A DNA stretch of 42,227 nt from Spirochaetae bacterium HGW-Spirochaetae-2 (GCA_002839355.1 PGXW01000023.1:1-42227); one strand, 5' to 3'; shown: positions 17,242 through 25,054, counted from the stretch's first letter. A program made the numbers and translations. The notes: generated by a model from the letters alone, not told the origin.

Positions 17242-17592
17242 TTAGAATCCAAGCAGGATCGCCAGTTTTTCCTTAACCTTTGACAAGACCATGGTATCGA
17301 CAGTTTCCCGTGGCGCGGCATTTCGGGCAATCCAATCCAAACTCCTGACCTGATCAGCAAGCACAACGCCAGTTGTCTTGCCACCAAAGGAAGGAATCAC
17401 AACCTCAAAGGGGTACCCTTTCTTCTGATTGGTCACCGGGCAAATCAATGCCAAACCGCTACGAAAATTATATTCCCTTGGAGAAATCACCAAACCGGGA
17501 CGACGGCCGGCCTGCTCATGCCCGCTTTGTGGAGTAACATCCAACCACACTATTTCCCCTTCATCTGGTACGTATTGGGTTTTTACTACCAT
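17242..17592 (-). CDS. mazF: MazF/PemK-family endoribonuclease toxin
   Basis: This protein of 116 residues has the MazF pattern: an N-terminal GEIVWLDVTPQSGHEQAGRR with the R-R-P-G-L-V-I-S strand, ALICPVTNQKKGYPFEV, and VLADQVRSLDW. MazF toxins cut mRNA at short sequences when the antitoxin is lost. A start ATG at 17592 follows AAGGA closely. It lies 17 bp downstream of the mazE-like gene, the usual order. Confidence 0.93.
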   Translation of the reverse strand: MVVKTQYVPDEGEIVWLDVTPQSGHEQAGRRPGLVISPREYNFRSGLALICPVTNQKKGYPFEVVIPSFGGKTTGVVLADQVRSLDWIARNAAPRETVDTMVLSKVKEKLAILLGF

Positions 17593-17609
17593 ATTTCCTT
17601 ACCGGACTC

Positions 17610-17831
17610 CTATCCAAAAAATTCCCCACAATGCAAATTCTCAGCAGTTATCCTGCTCAACAACAATGCCAATTCCTCTTCACGACCTTTCTTTTTCGGG
17701 ACGATAATGATCCGATCGTCACTCTGGGACAATTCCACGATAGAACCATCGCCCAACTGCAATCCTCGAGCAACCGAGGCTGGAATTCGTATTCCCAAAC
17801 TATTCCCCCACTTTTTTACTATTATTTCCAT
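17610..17831 (-). CDS. mazE: MazE/AbrB-fold antitoxin
   Basis: The 73-residue product starts MEIIVKKWGNSLGIRIPASV, the standard swapped-hairpin DNA-binding motif of MazE, and ends with an acidic tail that would cover MazF. ATG 17831 is chosen because the protein family begins there and GGAG/AAGGGGGG precede it; an upstream in-frame start at 17873 is not supported. Paired with mazF it forms a self-repressing toxin-antitoxin operon. Confidence 0.93.
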   Translation of the reverse strand: MEIIVKKWGNSLGIRIPASVARGLQLGDGSIVELSQSDDRIIIVPKKKGREEELALLLSRITAENLHCGEFFG

Positions 17832-17845
17832 ACTCCACGCCCCCC

Positions 17846-17914
17846 TTACCCTCTCAAATGCTTCCGAAGGCACTCGTGCAGGGCGAAACCTGGTTTCACC
17901 AAAGCATTGGACAA
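17846..17914 (-). CDS. Possible 22-codon leader peptide ahead of mazE
   Basis: A TTG at 17914 sits 5 bases after a perfect AAGGAGG (17920-17926), right at the predicted 5' end of the mazEF transcript, and opens 22 codons ending in TAA at 17846-17848. The peptide (SNALVKPGFALHECLRKHLRG after the start) has no known family. The strong ribosome site is the main support; it could be a leader peptide or a relic. Confidence 0.35.
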   Translation of the reverse strand: MSNALVKPGFALHECLRKHLRG

Positions 17915-17932
17915 GGCATCCTCCTTGAAAAA

Positions 17933-17961
17933 AGTATATACAGACGTATATACATCGTCAA
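17933..17961 (-). promoter_or_regulatory. mazEF promoter with overlapping double operator
   Basis: -35 TTGACG (17956-17961), 17 bp, -10 TATACT (17933-17938) on the minus strand. Two identical 8-bp palindromes GTATATAC (17934-17941 and 17946-17953) lie within it, 4 bp apart. Such alternating AT-rich palindromes are where MazE-type antitoxins bind to autorepress. Confidence 0.78.
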
Positions 17962-18016
17962 GGTAGCTGCCTTATGACTTCTTTGGCATTTCAACTGTGT
18001 CCATACACGTTGGAGC

Positions 18017-18074
18017 GTGTAACGTATCCGAGTTACACACTACCATCCCAACTAGTGAACGGTACATCCCAACT
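18017..18074. repeat. Inverted repeat and 10-bp direct repeat upstream of mazEF
   Basis: GTGTAAC (18017-18023) and GTTACAC (18032-18038) form a perfect inverted repeat with an 8-bp centre. CATCCCAACT occurs at 18044-18053 and again at 18065-18074, a 21-bp period. No gene is seen from 17962 to 18115. Function unknown. Confidence 0.5.
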
Positions 18075-18115
18075 TTCGACTAGCATGATTGGGTTAACAA
18101 GAGGATTGTTCTCGA

Positions 18116-18151
18116 TTTTGCATACAAAATACAAATCTGGTGCCAGGTACC
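18116..18151. repeat. 58-bp triple-palindrome repeat, copy 5 (left arm missing)
   Basis: Core TTTTGCATACAAAA (18116-18129), 9 bp, right arm GGTGCCAGGTACC (18139-18151). No arm is present at the expected 18094-18106. The core is in the opposite orientation to copies 2, 3 and 7. The arm touches the stop codon of the DUF3795 gene at 18152. Confidence 0.85.
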
Positions 18152-18706
18152 TCACTTGCCCCGCAAGCGCAACGATATATTCCGCTCCCTGGCGATTTCG
18201 TTGAGAGTCGAAACCATCAATTGCACGCATTCCTTGCGATCCATATCCGATTGGGCGATCGTCACCTCGACACGCTCCACGGCGTCACGCAGCAACTCGA
18301 GATCCAACAGGTTCACCGCGAGGCAGTAGAACCCTTTGCGCCGTCCATCGTCATACTTTGCGAGCAGATGCTTGAGGATACCGATCTTCTGGTCCAACTG
18401 CCGACGATACGCATCCATACCGAATTGCTGGGCCCGCCGTTGGTCGGCAAGACGCGGTACATAGGTGATGAACGAATCGGTTGGTGGCGTCTCTTGATAA
18501 CGGTCGCACGGATACGAGCTGCATTCGTGGCAATATTCCACATTATCATGCCGTTCGCTGCACCTGATGATCGGACACGTCGGATGCACTTCTGCGAACC
18601 GAGGCCCTCTGCAACCGGGACAGCGTGAGGGACCGTTCGTGTGATACCGTGGACACAATCCGCAGTTCAACCCGCAGAGCGCAAATTCCGCATACGTGCC
18701 AGGCAT
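18152..18706 (-). CDS. DUF3795-type cysteine-rich protein starting inside a repeat
   Basis: This protein (184 residues) has an N-terminal cysteine cluster: CGLNCGLC, then CPGC, CPIIRC, and YCHECSSYPC, a likely zinc or Fe-S site as in DUF3795 proteins. The rest is helical. The function of the family is not established. ATG 18706 lies within an arm of repeat copy 6, and its ribosome site AAAGGAG (7-base spacing) comes from the altered core of the same copy, so residues MPGT are repeat-encoded. The stop codon abuts repeat copy 5. The gene is thus bracketed exactly by two copies. Confidence 0.8.
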   Translation of the reverse strand: MPGTYAEFALCGLNCGLCPRYHTNGPSRCPGCRGPRFAEVHPTCPIIRCSERHDNVEYCHECSSYPCDRYQETPPTDSFITYVPRLADQRRAQQFGMDAYRRQLDQKIGILKHLLAKYDDGRRKGFYCLAVNLLDLELLRDAVERVEVTIAQSDMDRKECVQLMVSTLNEIARERNISLRLRGK

Positions 18707-18752
18707 GGAAGTTCTCCTTTGTATACAAAATCTTAAGATGGTACCTGGTACC
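18695..18752. repeat. 58-bp triple-palindrome repeat, copy 6
   Basis: Left arm CGTGCCAGGCATG (18695-18707), core CTTTGTATACAAAA (18717-18730), right arm GGTACCTGGTACC (18740-18752), 9-bp gaps. Differences from the consensus create the ATG and the ribosome site of the DUF3795 gene on the minus strand. Confidence 0.9.
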
Positions 18753-18798
18753 ATCCTTAGATATACATCGACTGCCCTGCCAAGTCAAATATCTTTTC

Positions 18799-18856
18799 GG
18801 AACCTGGCACCAAAGTTCAATTTTGTATGCAAAACGTGAAAACGGTGCCAGGTACG
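18799..18856. repeat. 58-bp triple-palindrome repeat, copy 7
   Basis: Arms GGAACCTGGCACC (18799-18811) and GGTGCCAGGTACG (18844-18856), core TTTTGTATGCAAAA (18821-18834), 9-bp gaps. It ends 4 bp from the stop of the metalloprotein gene at 18861 and lies 46 bp from copy 6. Confidence 0.92.
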
Positions 18857-18860
18857 TTCT

Positions 18861-20027
18861 TTAGAACCCTTCGAGCGAGTGCATCCGCCCGTACAGGTAG
18901 GTGATGAATTCGGCGTACTTCTCCTTGGGAGTCGAAAGCCGTTTGGCGCGTACGGCTTGGTTGCCGTAGTAGTAGGAAGCGTTGAAGGGACCGCGATAGA
19001 TGTGCTTGGCTTGGCTGATGCGGCCATCCACGTAGGGATCGATCGCGAAACCGGTCTCCTTGATATAGCGAACGACCGATTGTTCGTCCTCGTGCAGTTC
19101 CATCAGCTTCCAGGAGGCGGTGGTGGCCACGGCAATGCGCAACCGGCGCAAGGCGATCTGGATGACATCGTCATCATCCTCGACCCAATCGATGATCTCG
19201 GTGGCCTGATCCCCGATACCCTCCTGGATGACTCCGGGAATACCGTTCAGGGTGCACAGCAGGATATCGGCGGGGGCAGCACCTCGCTTGAAGGCATCCA
19301 AGGTGTAGAGCAGTTGGGTGGCATGCCCCGGGAAGTTCTCGTGGGTCACCAGGTGTTTCAAGGCGGCGCGGGTGCATCCGATATCGGTGTTGATCTCCAT
19401 CGTGGCCTCATTGAAATTACAGCGTCCGGCCGAGTGGGTTCCGGGACGCAGGCTCAGCCGCATCCGGAAATCGCCGACATCGAAGATGGTCGCGGCGGTG
19501 CGCCGGACGGCTTCCTCCTGCAGCAGGGTGTACTCCCGCTCGAGGTGGTCGATCGGAATGAACTTGCTGGTTTGCCAGGTTGCCACCCGCTCGGCGAGAC
19601 TTCCCCGCACGATCTTCCGGCGTACCAGGGCTTGGTCGATCTCCTCGCGCAATTCGGCGATCACCGCATCGTCGGCCGGTGCGGCAGGCACGCCGACCAG
19701 GTTCTCCAGGCGATAGGCGAACGAGGAGGCCTTGCCCTGGAACAGGTCGACTGCGGTGCGCAACGATCGCAGCAGGGCTTCGAGGAACAGCCGGCGGGAG
19801 GTCTCGGGACATGCGGTGACCTGAAGGGTCAAGGCATCCAAATCGTCCTGAACCGCTTGCCAGCGGGTGTACTGGCGGGGGACGACCATATCGCCGCCGA
19901 GATAGATGGGAATGAGCCCTTCGGTATCGAGCGAACCCGTCCCCTGCTGTTCCTTGCGTTCGAACGCATCGATACCCAAGGCAACTGAAGTGATCCTATA
20001 GCCAACATCCATATCGTCGTACATCAT
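18861..20027 (-). CDS. DUF885-like HExxPGH putative metallo-hydrolase, paralogue A
   Basis: This 388-residue protein carries HENFPGH (229-235), the HExxPGH zinc motif typical of DUF885 proteins, within THENFPGHATQ. A further conserved block is YYYGNQAV near the C-terminus. It is shorter than standard DUF885 proteins (about 560-600), apparently lacking part of the N-terminal helices. ATG 20027 overlaps the stop of the neighbouring paralogue (ATGA), with GGAG 4 bases before it. It is probably a cytoplasmic peptidase or amidohydrolase, as no signal peptide is visible; the substrate is unknown. The two genes form a tandem duplication. Confidence 0.78.
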   Translation of the reverse strand: MMYDDMDVGYRITSVALGIDAFERKEQQGTGSLDTEGLIPIYLGGDMVVPRQYTRWQAVQDDLDALTLQVTACPETSRRLFLEALLRSLRTAVDLFQGKASSFAYRLENLVGVPAAPADDAVIAELREEIDQALVRRKIVRGSLAERVATWQTSKFIPIDHLEREYTLLQEEAVRRTAATIFDVGDFRMRLSLRPGTHSAGRCNFNEATMEINTDIGCTRAALKHLVTHENFPGHATQLLYTLDAFKRGAAPADILLCTLNGIPGVIQEGIGDQATEIIDWVEDDDDVIQIALRRLRIAVATTASWKLMELHEDEQSVVRYIKETGFAIDPYVDGRISQAKHIYRGPFNASYYYGNQAVRAKRLSTPKEKYAEFITYLYGRMHSLEGF

Positions 20028-21235
20028 TTGTCTCCATAACTTCGGTAGGGAACACCGAGTGCCAGGCACAAGCTCTCGGGCGAATGCATCTTCCCATAGA
20101 GTTCGGCGACGAAGGCCTTGCGCCGTATCGGATCATCGCCGACAGCCAAACGGACCCTGCGCACCGCCTCGTTTCCATAGAAATAGGAGCTGATGAAGCC
20201 CGATCTGAACGGGTGGCGCGCCATGTGGATACGACCCTTGATCCGGGGTTCCTGCATGGCCCCGATATCGCGCATGTAGGCGTGGGCCTCGGCGTCGGAA
20301 AGATTTTCCATGTTGATGCGCCAGGCGGCTTGGGTCGCCACGGAACTCTGGTACCGGCGCAGCAATGCCTGGATCTCGTCGTTGATATCCTCGATCCAAT
20401 CGATCATCTCGACACCCTGGTCCCCGATCCCCTCCTGGATGACACCGGTAATACCGTTCAGGCTGCAGAGCAAGACATCGGCGGTCGCGGTCCCGTTCTT
20501 GAAACTCCTGAGCGTGTAGATGTTCTGGGTGGAATGGCCGGGGAAGCATTCGTGCGCGACCAGGTGCTTGAGCGCCGCACGGGAAAAGGTGTTGTCCATA
20601 TTCAGATCCATCTTTCCCGCCGAGAAATTGCAGCGCGCCGAATAATGGATATTGCGCACCGGATGCAACACCATGGTGTACCCGTCGGTATCCACGATCA
20701 TCGAGTCGGTACGTTCCTGGGCCTGGGCCATCAGTTCGGTGAAGACCGTCTCCACCTGTTCAGGGAGGATTCCCCCACTCTGCTCCCATGCCGAGACCTT
20801 CTCCCGCAGTGTTCCCGAGGAGAAACCGGCCTGGTTCAGCTTGTCCTGCAGACGCGCAGCCATATCTTCGATGAACAAGGGATGCAACGATTCGGCGGGA
20901 ACGCCGACCAGGTTCGTCAACTTTTCGGTGAAGGGGAGATCGCCTCCCTGGAACAGTGTGCTTGCAGAGCGCAGCGAATTGCCCAACTTCTGTAGGAACA
21001 GCTTGCGTGGCCCGAATTCCATGGCTTCGATCTCGGCAACGATTTCGGCGATATCGGCATCGATCTCGTTCCAACTTGCATATTGGCGTGCGCGGATCAG
21101 ATCCTGTCCAAGATAGAGGGGAATCAAGCCTTCATCGTCGATTATTCCCTTGCCATCGAACGTCTTGCGCTCGAAGCCATCCAAGCCGGCCGCAATGGCG
21201 GTGATCTCATACCCAAGTTCCCTGCTATCCATCAT
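20024..21235 (-). CDS. DUF885-like HExxPGH putative metallo-hydrolase, paralogue B
   Basis: The protein is 403 residues with HECFPGH (228-234). It is collinear with paralogue A along the whole length: both share GLIPxYLG, RCNF, the zinc motif, GVIQEGIGDQ and the YGNxAVR block. Such a pair suggests two related substrates or a heterodimer. ATG 21235 follows GGAGG by 5 bases. It leads a two-gene operon that diverges from an SDR gene across a 130-bp region containing a palindromic operator candidate. Confidence 0.8.
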   Translation of the reverse strand: MMDSRELGYEITAIAAGLDGFERKTFDGKGIIDDEGLIPLYLGQDLIRARQYASWNEIDADIAEIVAEIEAMEFGPRKLFLQKLGNSLRSASTLFQGGDLPFTEKLTNLVGVPAESLHPLFIEDMAARLQDKLNQAGFSSGTLREKVSAWEQSGGILPEQVETVFTELMAQAQERTDSMIVDTDGYTMVLHPVRNIHYSARCNFSAGKMDLNMDNTFSRAALKHLVAHECFPGHSTQNIYTLRSFKNGTATADVLLCSLNGITGVIQEGIGDQGVEMIDWIEDINDEIQALLRRYQSSVATQAAWRINMENLSDAEAHAYMRDIGAMQEPRIKGRIHMARHPFRSGFISSYFYGNEAVRRVRLAVGDDPIRRKAFVAELYGKMHSPESLCLALGVPYRSYGDK

Positions 21236-21265
21236 CGTTTCCTCCAATTGGTGCTCTACAAGTCT

Positions 21266-21292
21266 ACATCATATATGATATACTCTATAGTA
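21266..21292. promoter_or_regulatory. Candidate operator in the DUF885-pair/SDR divergent promoter
   Basis: ATCATATATGAT (21268-21279) is a perfect palindrome and is followed by CTATAGTA (21285-21292). Both motifs recur, slightly altered and 4 bp further apart, at 35005-35035 beside the Opp operon and gntR. This suggests one regulator for both loci. Confidence 0.5.
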
Positions 21293-21365
21293 TATATTGT
21301 TACCCATGGCATCACAAGAAAAAGTGCATGCATTCCCATCTTTCGACCGAAAAAAGGAGTCCCAC

Positions 21366-22178
21366 ATGGCGACAGCGAAATTCGATTTCACCAATGAAGT
21401 GGTGCTGGTATCGGGCGCAGCCCGAGGTATCGGACAAGCCATGGTTCGGCAGTTTGGCGATGCAGGGGCGACAGTCGTCGCAGTCGACCGCGATGCGAAG
21501 GGGCTCATAGAGACCAAGTCCCTCTGCCCCGGCTGCCATACCATAACTGTCGATATTCGCGATGCCGAGGATGTCGACCGGTTGTTCCAATGCATAGCAA
21601 CCACCTTCTCCCGATTGGATGTGTGCATCAACAATGCGGCTGTCGCACCACACCAGAGTCTCGAAACGTATCCGACAGCGGTGTGGGACCGCGTCTTCGA
21701 TGTGAATTGCAAAGGCACCTTCCTCATGACCCAGGCCGCGGCCGCCTTGATGAGACAAGCGGAAATCCACGGCTCGATCGTCAACTTCTCCTCCGCCGCA
21801 GCCGTAAAGGGTGGTGCGGGAAGTACGGCGTATGCCTCGAGCCGCGCTGCCGTGGAATCCTTCTCCCGCATCGCAGCAATCGAACTCGCCCCGTTCGGCA
21901 TCAGGGTGAACACGGTCAGACCGGGTCTGATCGATACCCAACCCAAGCCACTTCCCCCGTCGATGCGCGAAGGGCTGGAAAAACGGATCCCCACCCTCCT
22001 GCTCCAACGCGCCGGGCAAAGCGAGGAGGTTGGCAACGTGGCCATGTTCCTCGCCTCTTCGCTATCGTCCTACATGACCGGCTCGGTCGTCACGGTCGAT
22101 GGCGGATCGTTGAGTGGCACCTTCCCCACAGGATCGGTCGTCGAGGACGATACCCGTTACAGCTGGCTCTACGACTGA
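21366..22178 (+). CDS. Short-chain dehydrogenase/reductase with Arg in place of the catalytic Lys
   Basis: This is a classical SDR of 270 residues with the cofactor loop SGAARGIGQ (16-24), the acidic VDRD after strand 2 (suggesting NAD preference), NNAA (89-92), the Ser in NFSS and Tyr156. The usual YxxxK motif is YASSR here, so position 160 is Arg; the codon is CGC. AAAGGAG lies 6 bases before ATG 21366; the frame upstream lacks signals. It overlaps the DUF885 gene tail to tail by 10 bp. Normal SDRs oxidise alcohols or reduce ketones; activity here is uncertain. Confidence 0.88.
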   Translation: MATAKFDFTNEVVLVSGAARGIGQAMVRQFGDAGATVVAVDRDAKGLIETKSLCPGCHTITVDIRDAEDVDRLFQCIATTFSRLDVCINNAAVAPHQSLETYPTAVWDRVFDVNCKGTFLMTQAAAALMRQAEIHGSIVNFSSAAAVKGGAGSTAYASSRAAVESFSRIAAIELAPFGIRVNTVRPGLIDTQPKPLPPSMREGLEKRIPTLLLQRAGQSEEVGNVAMFLASSLSSYMTGSVVTVDGGSLSGTFPTGSVVEDDTRYSWLYD

Positions 22179-23851
22179 TCCAGCATCTCCACCATCTCCC
22201 TGGCAATGCGGGCCACGGGAACAGTGCCGTACGACAAGAACTCGTCGTGGAAGCGTTTGAGCGAGAAAGCATCACCCTGCCGTTCGGCAACCGTATCGCA
22301 CAATTTCTCGATTTCCTCGACACCATAGAGGTACATCATCGCCCCACCCGGGAACAGGCTGTTCTTCACCGCCTCACCATGGGCGGCCTCGGGCGACATC
22401 ATGGCATGCTCCCTATAGTATGCCGCGGCATCCTCCAAAGTGAACCGGCCGCAATGTAGCTTGATATCGACCACAGCCCGTGCGGCCATGCGCCGATGCG
22501 AGGAGATCTCGGCATAGGATTCGAGTGGATTCAAGAAACCCAGTCCACCGGCCACCGACGAGATATAGCAGGCCCAGCCCTCGCACAAGGTACCGCCACA
22601 GAGCATGGTGAGCCGTGCCGGCCCATCGTTGGCCGCAACCTGGGCAATCCGAGATTTGGCCAGGACCGCATTGCCGTTCTGCACGTGGTGGCCGATTCCG
22701 CCGTGGTGCAACACATGGTTGGTCTTGATGACGAACGTATTGTTCGCGCGCAGGAAAGCCTCGCGCTTGTCGGCAGACCACTCGTCCAACAGGGGAGGAA
22801 TCTGGTAGCGGTAGGTCGTCGGCCGGTTCCACCGCGGGGGACAGCGGTAGAAGAGGTAGTAGAGGTACGGTTGCGCGCTTCTGGCCCAGGTGGGAATCGG
22901 CGTGTATTCGATCGGATAGTCGGTCCAGGTGACCAATTGTTCACGCTCGTTGAGCACCCGGCTCTCCTCCCACAGCTGCCCGTAACTGGACAGGTATGTA
23001 TCGGCACCCGGATGCGTATCGGATAGCTGTGCGAGGGCAGCACCTGCCGAATCGGCACCAAACCGGTATGCCTGGTGTTCGAGTTCCTCGCTACATGCAC
23101 GGACAATCGCATCGGCATGCTCGGCATAGGCGTATACGTCGAAGCTGCTGTCGATCGCATGGGCCCATCCCAGGATGTTCCGGAAGACCGTTTCCCCCGC
23201 CTGGTAGGGCGCACCCGGTTTGCCAACCAGTTCCTCCGAGAGGAAGTGGGAGAATTGTTCGAAGGCATCAATGGCCGATGCCAGATCGCCGGTATCGACA
23301 AGCAATCCTTCGGTTTCGGACAAAATCGCGATCCCGGAACGCAAGAACTCCAGGGCGCCGGTACATTCGCGGACAGCCCGTTCGGTCCACGCCACCGGGG
23401 CACGTTCCAATTGGAGACGTCCCTGCTCGAGGAATACGGGCAGAGCCTTCAGGCGTGCATCGAAATCGGCCTGCTTGTCGACCATCGGGCGCGTGTCGGC
23501 CAGAAACAGGGAGATCAAGGCGAAGGCGGCTTCGCTGGTGTAGGTCACCGGATTGGTGCGGTACAGGTATCCCGAACTGCGCTCCCACCGCTGCATACGC
23601 AAGAAGCCCTCCGCCAGATCGCGGTCGATACGTTGGAAGCGGTCCAACCGGGAAGTATCGAACTCTGTCAGCGTCTCCAGGAGGTGGTTGATCTCACGCA
23701 GCGTGTCATCCTGCCCCTCACGACTCACATCGGACAGCTGTCCATTGTAGGCATGCAGGCCCGCGAAGGTCGCATCCACCGGACGTCGGGAGAACAGGTG
23801 GCGGAAGAAATCATCCATCCACCGGTCGAAATTGGGTTCGCTAGGCATCAT
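22169..23851 (-). CDS. Full-length DUF885 protein with an altered zinc motif
   Basis: At 560 residues it has normal DUF885 length and the family's C-terminal blocks (CEGWACYIS, SLFPGGAMMYLYG). The expected HExxPGH position reads HHGGIGH (382-388), lacking the Glu and the Pro. The enzyme may use a different metal set or be inactive. ATG 23851 has GGAGG 8 bases upstream. It is the last gene of the 12.7-kb Opp operon, 33 bp after the Gfo/Idh gene. With the two short paralogues nearby it makes three DUF885-type genes within 5 kb. Confidence 0.85.
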   Translation of the reverse strand: MMPSEPNFDRWMDDFFRHLFSRRPVDATFAGLHAYNGQLSDVSREGQDDTLREINHLLETLTEFDTSRLDRFQRIDRDLAEGFLRMQRWERSSGYLYRTNPVTYTSEAAFALISLFLADTRPMVDKQADFDARLKALPVFLEQGRLQLERAPVAWTERAVRECTGALEFLRSGIAILSETEGLLVDTGDLASAIDAFEQFSHFLSEELVGKPGAPYQAGETVFRNILGWAHAIDSSFDVYAYAEHADAIVRACSEELEHQAYRFGADSAGAALAQLSDTHPGADTYLSSYGQLWEESRVLNEREQLVTWTDYPIEYTPIPTWARSAQPYLYYLFYRCPPRWNRPTTYRYQIPPLLDEWSADKREAFLRANNTFVIKTNHVLHHGGIGHHVQNGNAVLAKSRIAQVAANDGPARLTMLCGGTLCEGWACYISSVAGGLGFLNPLESYAEISSHRRMAARAVVDIKLHCGRFTLEDAAAYYREHAMMSPEAAHGEAVKNSLFPGGAMMYLYGVEEIEKLCDTVAERQGDAFSLKRFHDEFLSYGTVPVARIAREMVEMLDQS

Positions 23852-23884
23852 CAAGGCATCCTCCAAAAAAATCGCATTCAGTGT

Positions 23885-25054
23885 CTATAGTTCAGAATGG
23901 TGTACCCAACGTTTCTCGTAGTGCGCGGTGCTGGCCATGTTGATGATCTTCTGCACGCGTGCGCTCTGGATGAAATTGCCCTGGTTCACGCTGCCGCCGG
24001 CGACGATCTCCTCCATGAAGTTGTGGATAAGGCAGGCATAGAACACCTGGTCCCACGACTGGCCCGGTTCGTATGCGGGTGGGAAGAACCGGCGGGGAAT
24101 TTCCATATCGACGTATTCCACCGCATCGGGTTTGGCGCCCTTGAGCGTCTGAATCACCCCGAATTCCTCGACCAGACGGACTTGGAGTCCACCCTTGGAG
24201 CCGTAGATCCGCGCTTCGATACCCGGGTAGTTGCCTACCGTCACAATGCTGGATTGCAGGGAGAAGAGGGTGCCGTTCATGCCTTCGGCGATGAAGATAT
24301 CGGCATCATCCACGTTGATCCGTGAATATTCGGTGTCGAGATTGGTCAATTTTCGCTTCTTCACCATGTTCGCCATGATGCAGGAGACCCGTTCCAGATC
24401 GGACCCGATGAGCTCCAGACCGATATCGATCGTGGGTGCGCCATAGCCTTCGAGGGAGAATATGCCGATCCCTTCGGGTGTCAGGTCCTTGTGGAACGAT
24501 GGCGGATTGTCCGGGTAGACCCGATGGATGCGCTTGTCCATGGGATAGTCGGGACTCAGCCATTGCGAGTTCTGCTCGTAGCCGTTGTAGACATACGGAT
24601 CGCCGATGAAGCCTTCCCTGACCAGGTCGAACATGTATTGGACTGCGGGCGCGTAGCGGAATGTCAGGCCGACTTTTGTCTTCAGGTTCTTGCTGTCGGC
24701 CAGCTGCTGGGCCCTGATCACATCCTTGTAGTCGTGGCACACCGGTTTCTCCACCAGCACGTGCTTGCCCGCTTCGAGCGCCTGGAAGGTCAGCAGCTCG
24801 TGGCTGTTGTCGAACTGGTCCCCGGCACGGGTCACCACATCGATCACATCGATATCCTCACGTTCCAGCATGCGCTGGTAATCGGTGTAGACATCGGGAA
24901 TCGAGAATTTCGCCGCGGCGTCCTTCGCCAGATCCTCGTGAAGATCGCTGATCGCGACAATATCGCACAGCGGCGATCCGACATACCCGGGCAAGTGCGC
25001 CCGCTGGCACCATCTACCGGCTCCAATGACTCCAACCCTCAATTTTTCCTTCAT
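23885..25054 (-). CDS. Gfo/Idh/MocA-family NAD(P)-dependent oxidoreductase
   Basis: This protein has 389 residues with the N-terminal dinucleotide motif VGVIGAGRWCQRAHLP and the family EKP signature (HVLVEKPVCHDY, Lys about 101) used in catalysis. The C-terminal half forms the usual substrate sheet. Members oxidise sugars, inositols or related hydroxyl compounds. GGAGG precedes ATG 25054. It is the ninth gene of the Opp operon, between the second nitroreductase gene (stop at 25129) and the DUF885 gene. The substrate cannot be deduced. Confidence 0.9.
   Translation of the reverse strand: MKEKLRVGVIGAGRWCQRAHLPGYVGSPLCDIVAISDLHEDLAKDAAAKFSIPDVYTDYQRMLEREDIDVIDVVTRAGDQFDNSHELLTFQALEAGKHVLVEKPVCHDYKDVIRAQQLADSKNLKTKVGLTFRYAPAVQYMFDLVREGFIGDPYVYNGYEQNSQWLSPDYPMDKRIHRVYPDNPPSFHKDLTPEGIGIFSLEGYGAPTIDIGLELIGSDLERVSCIMANMVKKRKLTNLDTEYSRINVDDADIFIAEGMNGTLFSLQSSIVTVGNYPGIEARIYGSKGGLQVRLVEEFGVIQTLKGAKPDAVEYVDMEIPRRFFPPAYEPGQSWDQVFYACLIHNFMEEIVAGGSVNQGNFIQSARVQKIINMASTAHYEKRWVHHSEL

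Noticed and set aside
20059-20069. GTGCCAGGCAC, identical to a repeat arm
   Set aside because: It is inside the coding end of the DUF885 paralogue B gene, with no core or second arm at the fixed spacing; taken as chance.
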